Assembly: GCA_031278835.1 (NCBI GenBank)
Contig: JAITJP010000407.1
Span: forward strand, 1-7,766
Direction: 5' to 3'
From: Deltaproteobacteria bacterium
GTDB taxonomy: Bacteria; Desulfobacterota; Desulfarculia; Adiutricales; Adiutricaceae
Length of the DNA stretch: 7,766 nt
Below, one piece after another: positions 1 through 5,460 of the stretch. The position numbers were made by a program, and so were the translations under genes. Under the pieces are notes generated by a model, which was given only the letters and a program-made list of their open reading frames with translations, was not told the origin of the DNA and searched no databases. How positions within the stretch are numbered: the first letter of the stretch is position 1; every line of letters begins with the position of its first letter.

Positions 1-825
1 CCCGGGATTGGCCATTTGATGCAAAACCAAGCCCGACAAAGCCTCGGCGCTGGCCTGGACGATGGTGCCGGCCAAGGTGGCCGGCGAGGTCCCGGCCGCT
101 TGGATGCCTGGATAGTTAATCAGGGGGATCTTCTTTTCGGCGCAGTAAATCATCTTGGCCACGACCGGGTCATAGTACAGAAGCGGGGAAACCGGATCGG
201 CCAGATGCAGTAAGTAGGGATGACGTTCGAACTCGTCCACCCCGCCCTGCAGTAACACGGCCATCTCGTAGATTTGCTCCAAGCTCCTAACGTCGGCGCA
301 GCAGCAAACCGTGGGCTTACGGCAAAACTCCATGGCCAGGCGCGAGGCCACCTTATCGGCCATGGTGGGCGGATAGTCGTTGCATAGCCCCAAGGTCATG
401 TTCCAGGTATAGTTGTCCAGTTTATCGCACAGCCTAGACATGATCTTGACGTGGGGGCTGTCGCAGGGCGAACGTTCCCCGGTCTCGGGGTCTAGGTAAA
501 AAATGCAATCGAGGGTGGGCCCAAAGTAGGAACGGCGATCATCAAGCTGGACGGCCCGAGTGTTGTCCCTATTGCCCAAACTCAATCGATGAGGGGCCAT
601 AGTCAAAGCCTTTTCCACCACCCAGGGCGGAAAATAAACTTGATTATTGACGACCTTACAGCCAGCGGCCGCCAAAAGCTCCAGGCCCTTGGGATGGGTC
701 ATGCGAATGCCCAAACGCTCCAAGATCTCCAAAGCGGCCTGATGAAACCGATCCATCTGCGCATCGTTTAAGATCTCTATGCGGGGCGTGAAGCGAAGTT
801 CATCAACTAAAAAACCTCTCCCCAT
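1..825 (-). CDS. MttB/MtgB-family methylamine:corrinoid methyltransferase, N-terminal part (runs off window)
   Basis: This gene is partial: 275 open codons run from the ATG at 825-823 to the window edge. The family transfers a methyl group from trimethylamine (MttB, with pyrrolysine) or from quaternary amines such as betaine (MtgB, without it) to a cytoplasmic corrinoid protein. The start is set by AAGGAGGT (840-833), 7 bases upstream. An MttB-type N-terminal segment is visible (a helix around residues 20-40 ending in ERLGIRMTHP). Near residues 238-275 there is a stretch equivalent to the MttB barrel core, SPATLAGTIVQASAEALSG followed by LVLHQMANPG. Family members are about 480-500 residues, so roughly 55 percent is here. 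In MttB the pyrrolysine is near residue 334, beyond the edge, so the sequence cannot show whether this is a Pyl-type TMA enzyme or a non-Pyl betaine/carnitine-type enzyme. No TAG occurs in the visible part. It lies downstream of the BCCT gene on the same strand but has its own promoter. Confidence 0.9.
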   Translation of the reverse strand, partial: MGRGFLVDELRFTPRIEILNDAQMDRFHQAALEILERLGIRMTHPKGLELLAAAGCKVVNNQVYFPPWVVEKALTMAPHRLSLGNRDNTRAVQLDDRRSYFGPTLDCIFYLDPETGERSPCDSPHVKIMSRLCDKLDNYTWNMTLGLCNDYPPTMADKVASRLAMEFCRKPTVCCCADVRSLEQIYEMAVLLQGGVDEFERHPYLLHLADPVSPLLYYDPVVAKMIYCAEKKIPLINYPGIQAAGTSPATLAGTIVQASAEALSGLVLHQMANPG

Positions 826-832
826 AATGTCT

Positions 833-840
833 ACCTCCTT
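833..840 (-). promoter_or_regulatory. Strong ribosome binding site of the MttB-like gene
   Basis: On the minus strand AAGGAGGT is a perfect match to the anti-Shine-Dalgarno sequence and is 7 bases from the ATG at 825. It fixes the start codon and argues for a bacterial host. Confidence 0.85.
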
Positions 841-854
841 ATACGCTCTTTAAC

Positions 855-902
855 GTAAATAAGTTAATCAGTAATTTTTTGTTGATTTTTTCACTTATTT
901 AC
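855..902. repeat. Inverted repeat in the leader of the MttB-like gene
   Basis: GTAAATAAGT (855-864) is exactly repeated in inverse as ACTTATTTAC (893-902). A second nested pair, AATCA (866-870) and TGATT (883-887), lies inside it. The element sits between the predicted transcription start (about 902) and the ribosome binding site. It could be an operator for a dimeric repressor or an RNA stem-loop in the 5' leader. The arms are AT-rich, so chance is not excluded. Confidence 0.5.
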
Positions 903-908
903 CGGTTT

Positions 909-936
909 AGTATAGGCTCAACCAGTCTTGTTTCAA
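909..936 (-). promoter_or_regulatory. Sigma-70-type promoter for the MttB-like gene
   Basis: On the minus strand TTGAAA (936-931) and TATACT (914-909) are separated by 16 bases. This predicts transcription starting near 902 and a leader of about 77 bases before the ATG. It is a motif match only. A 10-bp inverted repeat begins at the predicted start site, which fits regulated expression. Confidence 0.5.
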
Positions 937-1061
937 ACAACCAAACAAATTTGGCCCAATAAAACCATCGACTGACCAAAAAACCGGAAAACCAACCAAA
1001 AATTCCCTAAAACGAAACCAAATCAAACCATTCCAGCCATCCCCGACCTCCCCGCCCTTAC

Positions 1062-1109
1062 GGCCGTTCAGGTCTTCCCGGCCTTTCAGGCCTTGGCCTT
1101 TCAGGCCTT
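1062..1109. repeat. Tandem 15-bp GGCC hairpin repeats
   Basis: GGCCTTTCAGGCCTT occurs at 1080-1094 and again, exactly and immediately adjacent, at 1095-1109. A degenerate third copy, GGCCGTTCAGGTCTT, lies at 1062-1076 (13 of 15 matching). On the minus strand, the sense strand of the upstream BCCT gene, each intact unit folds as GGCCT-GAA-AGGCC. No U-tract follows, so these are not ordinary intrinsic terminators. They could be processing or stability hairpins at the BCCT mRNA end. Confidence 0.7.
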
Positions 1110-1183
1110 GACCTTCCCAGACTTACCGGCCTGACTCGATTGGCCAACTAACCAGCGCCCCCGGGACAAAACCCTGGCCTAAA

Positions 1184-2749
1184 TTAAGCCTTGCTCTCGG
1201 CTTCTTCCTTAATGGGCATGGGTTGGCCTTTAACTTCCTTATTTAAGGCAAAAATGGTATTGATCATCATCAACATCAGGATTATCAGGAAAGGAAAGGC
1301 GGCCACCATGGATGAATTTCTTAAAGCCTGCATGCCGCCCACCCAGAGAAACAAGAGAGCGTTTATGGAAATATAGGCCCCCCAAAAACCCCTGATGCCC
1401 AAAGTCGGTTCGGCCATTTTGGCCCCACTGGACATGACCCCCATGACATAGGTGCCGGAATTGACCGAGGTAATAATCAAGGTCAGGGACATAAACAAGG
1501 CCACGACAATGGAGATGGTGGAGATGGGCAGTTCGCTTAGCATGATAAATAGCGAATAATCGGATTGGCTTACCATCGACTGGGCCACCTCGGGGCTGAT
1601 CTTACCGGTCAAGGCGTATTCAATGGCCGTTCCGCCAAAGAAAGCGAACCAAACGAAACACAGAACCGTGGGGGCGAAAAGGCAGGAGAGGATAAATTCC
1701 CTGATGGTTCGGCCTTTGGAGATGTCGGCCAAAAATCCGCCCACGAAGGGGGCGAAAGCCAACCACCATGCGAAATACATGACCGTCCAGCCGCCGACCC
1801 AATTCCAACCCATTTTTTCGGCGACCACGCCGGGGGCGTCGGTAAAGAGACTGGTGGCGATTAATTGGTTAAAATAACGGCCCACGGCTTCCAACATCAA
1901 GTTAATGTTAAAAACTCGGGGCCCCACGATCAGCATGAAAAATATTAGGATATAAACTAACCACATGTTTAGATCGCTAATATACTTTAATCCCTTGGCC
2001 ACGCCTTTCATGGCCGAGATGGTGGCCACGGTGCCAACGAACATGATGACCACGCCCACCAAAAACAGGCTGTTTTCGATGCCGTACTGACGGCTAAAAC
2101 CGGCCGAGAACTGGGTGGCGGCAAAACCCAAGGAAGTGGCGATACCGCACAGGGTGGCCACCAGGGCGAAGATGTCGATGATTTTGGCTAATTTTCCGTC
2201 CAGCTTGTCTCGGCCCAACATGGGTTCGAAACAAGAACTGATACGGTTGGGTAGGCCCCTGCGGAACTTAAAGTAAGCTATGGCCAAGCCAGAGGTCACG
2301 TATAGGGCCCAGGGGTGAACCCCCCAGTGTACATAGGTTAACCTCAGCCCGTCCGGAGAAGCCGCCGGGGTGCCGTTTTCGAAAAAGGGCGAATTGAGAA
2401 AATGGCTCATGGGCTCGTTTACGCCAAAGTACAAAAGGCCCACGCCGATACCGGCCCCAAACAGCATGCCAATCCAGCTGACGAAACTGTATTCGGGCTT
2501 ATCGTCTGGCTTTCCGAGCTTAATCTTCCCGGTTGGCCCCAAAGCCAGAATCAGCAATGAGACCAAGAAAAAGGTGCAGCCAAGTAAATACACCCAGCCC
2601 AATTTGTTAAAGGTAAAATTGAGCGTCGCGCTAATGGCGCTTTCGGCCTTAGTTGGCACAATGACAATGAACAGAAACAAGGCCAAATAGATTAAGGCCG
2701 TTCCCCCAAAAATCGTGTAATCCACACGGCTGGTGATGTTGTCTTTCAT
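1184..2749 (-). CDS. BCCT-family transporter (betaine/choline/carnitine type)
   Basis: This 521-residue inner-membrane protein imports a trimethylammonium compound or similar solute. About 12 hydrophobic segments span residues 13-500, the LeuT-fold pattern of the family, and length is normal. Diagnostic motifs are the glycine-rich broken helix GAGIGVG near 98-104 followed by LYFGVNEP, then YVHWGVHPWALY at 139-150. W142, W147 and Y150 have the same spacing as the BetP aromatic-box residues W189, W194 and Y197. FAWWLAF (326-332) precedes PFVGGFLADISKGRTIREF. W329 matches BetP W374, while the BetP W377 position is F332. T427-S428 align with residues that help form the BetP Na2 site, so sodium coupling is plausible. 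The C-terminal tail is short, without the long osmosensing helix of BetP, which suggests nutrient uptake rather than osmoregulation (inference). The start is supported by AGAGGA at 2763-2758. It is followed on the same strand by the MttB-like gene. Confidence 0.94.
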   Translation of the reverse strand: MKDNITSRVDYTIFGGTALIYLALFLFIVIVPTKAESAISATLNFTFNKLGWVYLLGCTFFLVSLLILALGPTGKIKLGKPDDKPEYSFVSWIGMLFGAGIGVGLLYFGVNEPMSHFLNSPFFENGTPAASPDGLRLTYVHWGVHPWALYVTSGLAIAYFKFRRGLPNRISSCFEPMLGRDKLDGKLAKIIDIFALVATLCGIATSLGFAATQFSAGFSRQYGIENSLFLVGVVIMFVGTVATISAMKGVAKGLKYISDLNMWLVYILIFFMLIVGPRVFNINLMLEAVGRYFNQLIATSLFTDAPGVVAEKMGWNWVGGWTVMYFAWWLAFAPFVGGFLADISKGRTIREFILSCLFAPTVLCFVWFAFFGGTAIEYALTGKISPEVAQSMVSQSDYSLFIMLSELPISTISIVVALFMSLTLIITSVNSGTYVMGVMSSGAKMAEPTLGIRGFWGAYISINALLFLWVGGMQALRNSSMVAAFPFLIILMLMMINTIFALNKEVKGQPMPIKEEAESKA

Positions 2750-2827
2750 GAGTACAATCCTCTACAGCTTAAAATAGGTTAAGTTGATTGAATTCGATAT
2801 TTAAATCCTCCGTTGATGGGTTGATTT

Positions 2828-2859
2828 AAAAAAAAATCATTGGATAGAACAAACTATCC
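2828..2859 (-). terminator. Terminator-like hairpin (possible attenuator) in the BCCT leader
   Basis: On the minus strand GGATAG-TTTGTT-CTATCC (2859-2842) is a 6-bp perfect stem. Five bases later comes a run of nine T (2836-2828). It lies about 80 bases before the BCCT start codon, so it could act as an attenuator. The stem is short and AT-rich and the U-tract is offset, so confidence is low. Confidence 0.3.
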
Positions 2860-2880
2860 CAAACCGGTTCCATGTCTCTT

Positions 2881-2921
2881 CCGCCCTTCCAGCTAAGCCC
2901 CTGGACGGGCGGCTTTTTTTT
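2881..2921 (+). terminator. Rho-independent terminator, plus strand, with no evident gene upstream
   Basis: CCGCCC (2881-2886) pairs with GGGCGG (2907-2912). After a single mismatch, TCCAG pairs with CTGGA, with an 8-base loop. The stem is followed by eight T (2914-2921). This is a textbook intrinsic terminator on the plus strand. However, the only gene to its left, the BCCT gene, is on the minus strand. It may end a small untranslated RNA, or it may be left over from a lost gene. Confidence 0.65.
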
Positions 2922-3043
2922 GTGATTTTTATTAGTTTTATAATTTTTATTTCTTTTGCTACTTATCTATACTTTGTAGCTTTAGCTTGTTTTATAAGTT
3001 TCGTGATTAATCTTTGTTTTTTTGGCCTTTCGGCCCCCTTGGC

Positions 3044-3121
3044 CTAAGCCATTGCTTCTTTTTCTCGGCCGGTCTTAAGAACTTCTCGGAAGGACTTGAA
3101 GCCGCGCCGGCAAGCCTTAAG
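3044..3121 (-). pseudogene. Decayed copy 1 of the TIM-barrel gene 3' end
   Basis: These 26 codons read on the minus strand in the same frame as the last 26 codons of the gene at 3439-4350, with 14 of 25 residues identical. The core REVLKTGREKE corresponds to REVLKIGREQE in the intact gene. The copy ends with TAG at the position of the parental TAA. Upstream of it the sequence is only A/T-rich, with no start or ribosome binding site. It is probably a non-functional fragment. Confidence 0.7.
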
Positions 3122-3242
3122 TTATTTTTATGATTTTTATTAGTTTTATTAGTTTTATTCTTTATGTTTGATTTGTTATTTATCTATGGTTTATAAGTTT
3201 TATGATTAATGTTTGTTTTGTTTGGCCTTTCGGGCCTTAGGC

Positions 3243-3320
3243 CTAAACGATTGCTTCTTTTTACCGGCCGGCCTTAAGAACTTCTCGGCAATGTTTAAAG
3301 GGGCTGAGATAAGCCTTAAG
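3243..3320 (-). pseudogene. Decayed copy 2 of the TIM-barrel gene 3' end
   Basis: This is a second 26-codon fragment in the parental frame, again with 14 of 25 residues identical to the intact C-terminus and 15 of 25 identical to copy 1. The core is CREVLKAGR, followed by an internal TAA that breaks the frame. The final stop is TAG. No start codon or ribosome binding site precedes it, and upstream is AT-rich spacer. It is likely non-functional. Confidence 0.7.
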
Positions 3321-3418
3321 TTATTTTTATTACTTTTATAAGTTTTGTTAGTTTTTATTTGTTTTATTATTTTTATAATGTTTATTGGTTTTGTTATTGA
3401 GCTTGGTTTGGCCTTTTT

Positions 3419-3432
3419 GGCCCTTTCGGGCC
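3419..3432 (-). other. GGCCC-GAAA-GGGCC hairpin after the TIM-barrel gene stop
   Basis: On the minus strand, starting 6 bases after the TAA stop, GGCCC and GGGCC pair around a GAAA loop, a stable GNRA-type tetraloop. A-rich rather than U-rich sequence follows, so it is not a classical terminator. It may protect or process the mRNA end. Related hairpins end both decayed copies (3224-3236 and 3024-3035). Confidence 0.55.
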
Positions 3433-3438
3433 ATTGGC

Positions 3439-4350
3439 TTAAAGGATTAGTTCTTGTTCCCGGCCGATTTTGAGAACTTCTCGGCAATACTTGATGCTGC
3501 GAAGGCAGGCCTCGAGTTGTTTATTTTTGGCCTCTTCCAAGGTATCGGAGCCCTTGTCCCACTCGATTTCGAAAGTGATTCTATCCAAGGGAGAGACGCG
3601 TCTAAGTAAATCAAGCACCTTGGCGCAATCGATGTCGCCATCGCCTATGGCCACGCCATGAAACCTGGCCCCGTACTCATCGCGGTCTAATTTGTGATCG
3701 CAAAAGTGAACGCAAATGGCCTGGGGGGCCAGTTTTTCCACGGCCGCCTCGGGGCCTTCCAAAACGGGAAAGGAATTGACCGTGTCCAAACAAACGCCCA
3801 CCAGGGGATGGTTTATCTGGTTAACCAGCCACAGGATCTCGTCGGCGTAAGTTTCCGTGTGGTTTTCGATGGCCAAACGGACCTTGTATTTTTCGTAAGC
3901 CGGCAGGGCCTTTTTAACTTGGTCATGAATGTCGGCCAACTGCTTCATGACATGGGCTTGCATACAGCTGCCATAAAGGGGCGGTTTTCTACGAATATCT
4001 AGGCTGCACTTGGCCAAATCAGCCCCCAGTTTATGGGCCACGTAAGGGGCCTTTTCAAAGGTGTCGTTTATCCGGGGATCACTCTCCTCGTTTAGGGAGA
4101 AGTTATACTCCAGGTACAAACCCTTATCCGCGGCCGCCTTGGCCACTTGCTCGAGCCTTTTATCGTCCCTTGATTCAAGATCGCTTCCGGTGATGTGCAA
4201 ACCATCAAGACCCCAGGAGACCGATTTGTCGATTAGCTCGATTAAGTCGTAGTCCTTGTCGTAGGTTTCCCCACCCGGCGAAAACCAGATTTGGCCAAAA
4301 CCCCATAAATGCAAAGTATAGGTGTGCATACCTAATTTAAGTTGACGCAT
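3439..4350 (-). CDS. Sugar-phosphate isomerase/epimerase-like TIM-barrel protein
   Basis: This 303-residue soluble protein is of the xylose-isomerase-like TIM-barrel family (AP endonuclease 2 / IolE-type fold), and its length is typical. The fold opens with KLGMHTYTLHLW, a first strand characteristic of the family. Candidate divalent-metal ligands are E162 (IENHTE), D189 (VCLDTVN), H215 (CVHFCDHK) and E261 or E263 (ITFEIEW). The D189-H215 spacing of 26 equals that between the metal-binding Asp and His of D-tagatose 3-epimerase. H231 in the ARFHGVAIGDGDID segment fits the family's GxGxID region. The substrate cannot be told from sequence: isomerisation or epimerisation of a sugar or polyol is the default, but dehydratase or hydrolase activities also occur. 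The start is supported by AAAGGA six bases upstream. Its last 26 codons are repeated twice downstream in decayed form. It is divergent from mtbB, and a role in methylamine use is unproven. Confidence 0.85.
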   Translation of the reverse strand: MRQLKLGMHTYTLHLWGFGQIWFSPGGETYDKDYDLIELIDKSVSWGLDGLHITGSDLESRDDKRLEQVAKAAADKGLYLEYNFSLNEESDPRINDTFEKAPYVAHKLGADLAKCSLDIRRKPPLYGSCMQAHVMKQLADIHDQVKKALPAYEKYKVRLAIENHTETYADEILWLVNQINHPLVGVCLDTVNSFPVLEGPEAAVEKLAPQAICVHFCDHKLDRDEYGARFHGVAIGDGDIDCAKVLDLLRRVSPLDRITFEIEWDKGSDTLEEAKNKQLEACLRSIKYCREVLKIGREQELIL

Positions 4351-4425
4351 GTTCTATCCTTTCACGCCTTAAGAATTGAGTTTTTTTGTTATCTCTATCG
4401 ATTATTCCTAAGCAAAGATTTTTTT

Positions 4426-4479
4426 AAAAGCCTAGGTTTATTTCCTTGGCTAAATACTGGGACTTTGACCTAGGCTTTT
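4426..4479. repeat. 12-bp perfect inverted repeat upstream of the TIM-barrel gene
   Basis: AAAAGCCTAGGT (4426-4437) and its exact inverse ACCTAGGCTTTT (4468-4479) enclose 30 bases. As RNA on either strand it would form a 12-bp hairpin, but no U-tract follows the right arm. It lies 76-130 bases before the start codon at 4350, a position suited to an operator or a leader hairpin. Confidence 0.7.
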
Positions 4480-4490
4480 GATTAAAAATA

Positions 4491-4542
4491 CTTAAAAGCC
4501 TACTTTAAGGAAATATATAAAAAGCCCAAAAGCCTTTTGGCT
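4491..4542 (-). other. AAAAGCC motif cluster with a terminator-like hairpin
   Basis: AAAAGCC recurs directly at 4494-4500, 4520-4526 and 4528-4534, adding to the two arms at 4426 and 4479. CTTAAA (4491-4496) and TTTAAG (4504-4509) form a small hairpin. On the minus strand AGCC-AAAA-GGC-TTTT-G-GGCT (4542-4524) folds as a stem with one bulge, followed by TTTTTATATATTT, and resembles a weak intrinsic terminator. Confidence 0.4.
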
Positions 4543-5049
4543 CTCTATGGACATTTTATTTGTTTTTATTTTTTTTTTGATTATAGCTAAAAGATCAAAT
4601 TTTTTCGCATTGGTTTGGAAGCGGGTTTTTTCTCAGGGCTTATCGGCCCGAGTGGGCCCTGGGGGTCATTTTTGAGAAACGGCCCTAATAGGCCCTAGGC
4701 GGGCCTGGGAGCCCTTAGCCCTGTTATTTGTAAGGTTTGGCCTTTTGAAGGCCGTCTAGGGGCGATTTTGACCGTTTACGGGGCCTTTTTTGGACCTACC
4801 TGAGCTTTGGCTTTGGCCATGACCAATTTTGGGGCCCAAAAGGGCTTGGCCCAGGCGCTCTAAGCCATTGGTTTAATTGGGCTCATTGGAAAAAATTTTT
4901 TATTTTTTTTCGAGCCTGGCGGTCCCGGGGCATGGCCGATAAATTTATTCGATAATGGCCTTTCGCAATTTCCAAGCCGACTGGTCTAATTTTTATTATG
5001 TTATTTTGGTGAATTACCGGACATGGAAATTTCGCTTGACGATTCTTTC

Positions 5050-5384
5050 ATGAATCAATGGAGAGCTTCGAGGCAAAATGACTAGGTTTGTAAGGGATAA
5101 TTTGAATCAATAAAACTAGTAAATAGTGGGCTTTAATGGGGATACGACGCTTTTGATTCAAAACGATTTGACGCGAAATCATTGCCCTTGGGAGCAGGCC
5201 GGGGAAAAATAATCGCGGCTAGCTAGCCGCTCTAACTCATCAGGGGCCGCTCGTTTCATAAGCGAGTTAATTAATTGATTCATGGGCTAAGTGTGGAGAA
5301 TTTATAGAAATTACTGATTCTAATTTAGGCGCTTGGGGGCCAAAAGAGCCTCTTGAGCTGGGGCTCGGCTCGCTTTTGAATCAG
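5050..5384. promoter_or_regulatory. Five TTGAWTCAA motifs upstream of mtbB (candidate enhancer sites)
   Basis: The odd palindrome TTGAWTCAA is found exactly at 5102-5110 and 5153-5161, the latter extended to TTTTGATTCAAAA (5151-5163). It is found with one mismatch at 5050-5058, 5275-5283 and 5376-5384. All lie upstream of the sigma-54 promoter at 5445. Sigma-54 promoters need an enhancer-binding activator that binds palindromes upstream, so these are candidates. The copy at 5376 also overlaps a terminator-like hairpin. Confidence 0.4.
5215..5230. repeat. 16-bp perfect palindrome
   Basis: GCGGCTAGCTAGCCGC is a perfect palindrome. As minus-strand RNA it would fold with an AGCT loop and be followed by GATTATTTTT, which resembles a terminator. 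As DNA it could bind a dimeric regulator. No minus-strand gene lies immediately upstream of it. Confidence 0.5.
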
Positions 5385-5397
5385 CGAGGGCTTTTTT
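5369..5397 (+). terminator. Terminator-like hairpin upstream of the mtbB promoter
   Basis: CTCGCT (5369-5374) pairs with AGCGAG (5383-5388) around an 8-base loop. GG and then C with six T follow. It would stop plus-strand transcription before it reaches the mtbB promoter, insulating the sigma-54 promoter from read-through. No gene ends just before it. Confidence 0.45.
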
Positions 5398-5444
5398 ATA
5401 TTCGTCTAAGAGCGTGAATACATTGTAATTTTTTTCATATTGAC

Positions 5445-5460
5445 GGCACGACATTTGCTC
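5445..5460 (+). promoter_or_regulatory. Sigma-54 (-24/-12) promoter of mtbB-mtbC
   Basis: GGCACGACATTTGCT has GG at 5445-5446 and GC at 5457-5458 separated by exactly 10 bases, as the sigma-54 consensus TGGCACG-N4-TTGCW requires. The only deviation is C in place of the first T. Transcription would start near 5470, giving a leader of about 100 bases. Expression would depend on an ATP-hydrolysing enhancer-binding activator, whose gene is not in this window. Confidence 0.65.

Larger units (their letters stand above)
826..1183. other. Intergenic region between BCCT gene and MttB-like gene
   Basis: These 358 bases hold no gene I can support. The left part (826-940) is the promoter and leader of the MttB-like gene. 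The middle (941-1020) is A/C-rich without recognisable structure. The right part (1020-1180) is the 3' region of the BCCT gene and contains a tandem array of GGCC hairpins. Confidence 0.7.
2750..3438. other. Intergenic region with BCCT leader and tandem repeats of a gene 3' end
   Basis: No intact gene is supported in these 689 bases. From left to right: the BCCT leader (2750-2880) with an AT-stem hairpin; a GC-rich hairpin with a T-tract (2881-2921); then AT-rich DNA carrying two decayed copies of the last 26 codons of the neighbouring TIM-barrel gene, each with about 110 bp of T-rich spacer and a GGCC hairpin. Confidence 0.75.
2923..3516. repeat. Degenerate tandem repeat, period about 197 bp, three units
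   Basis: Three units share the order: T-rich spacer, GGCC hairpin, gene 3' end. The block CTTAAGAACTTCTCGG recurs at 3074-3089 and 3273-3288, and nearly identically at 3469-3484 inside the TIM-barrel gene (periods 199 and 196). The GGCC hairpins are at 3024-3035, 3224-3236 and 3419-3432. The first two units also match through the spacer: a shared 17-base block (GATTTTTATTAGTTTTA) near 2923 and 3132, and TGATTAAT followed by TTTGTTTT before the hairpin. The third unit's spacer is more diverged. The units are old tandem duplications or remnants of tandem paralogues. Confidence 0.8.

Noticed and set aside
1565..1877. Plus-strand open frames of 84-99 codons inside the BCCT gene
   Set aside because: They are antisense shadows of a clearly conserved membrane protein and have no start signals.
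3206..3487. 93-codon minus-strand open frame
   Set aside because: It runs out of the TIM-barrel gene in another frame through low-complexity A-rich DNA. Its composition (many Lys, Asn and Ile) and lack of a start signal argue against a real gene.
2923..3516. CRISPR array
   Set aside because: The repeat period is about 197 bp, the units are degenerate and include coding sequence, and there are no short identical repeats with unique spacers.
4730..4800. Short open stretch of about 34 codons in the GC-rich block
   Set aside because: It is bounded by stops on both sides, has no start or ribosome binding site, and shows no recognisable family.
5206..5290. Possible pyrrolysine tRNA around the CTCTAA at 5229
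   Set aside because: No anticodon stem, T-arm or acceptor stem can be formed around it. The CTA is only part of the sequence after a palindrome.
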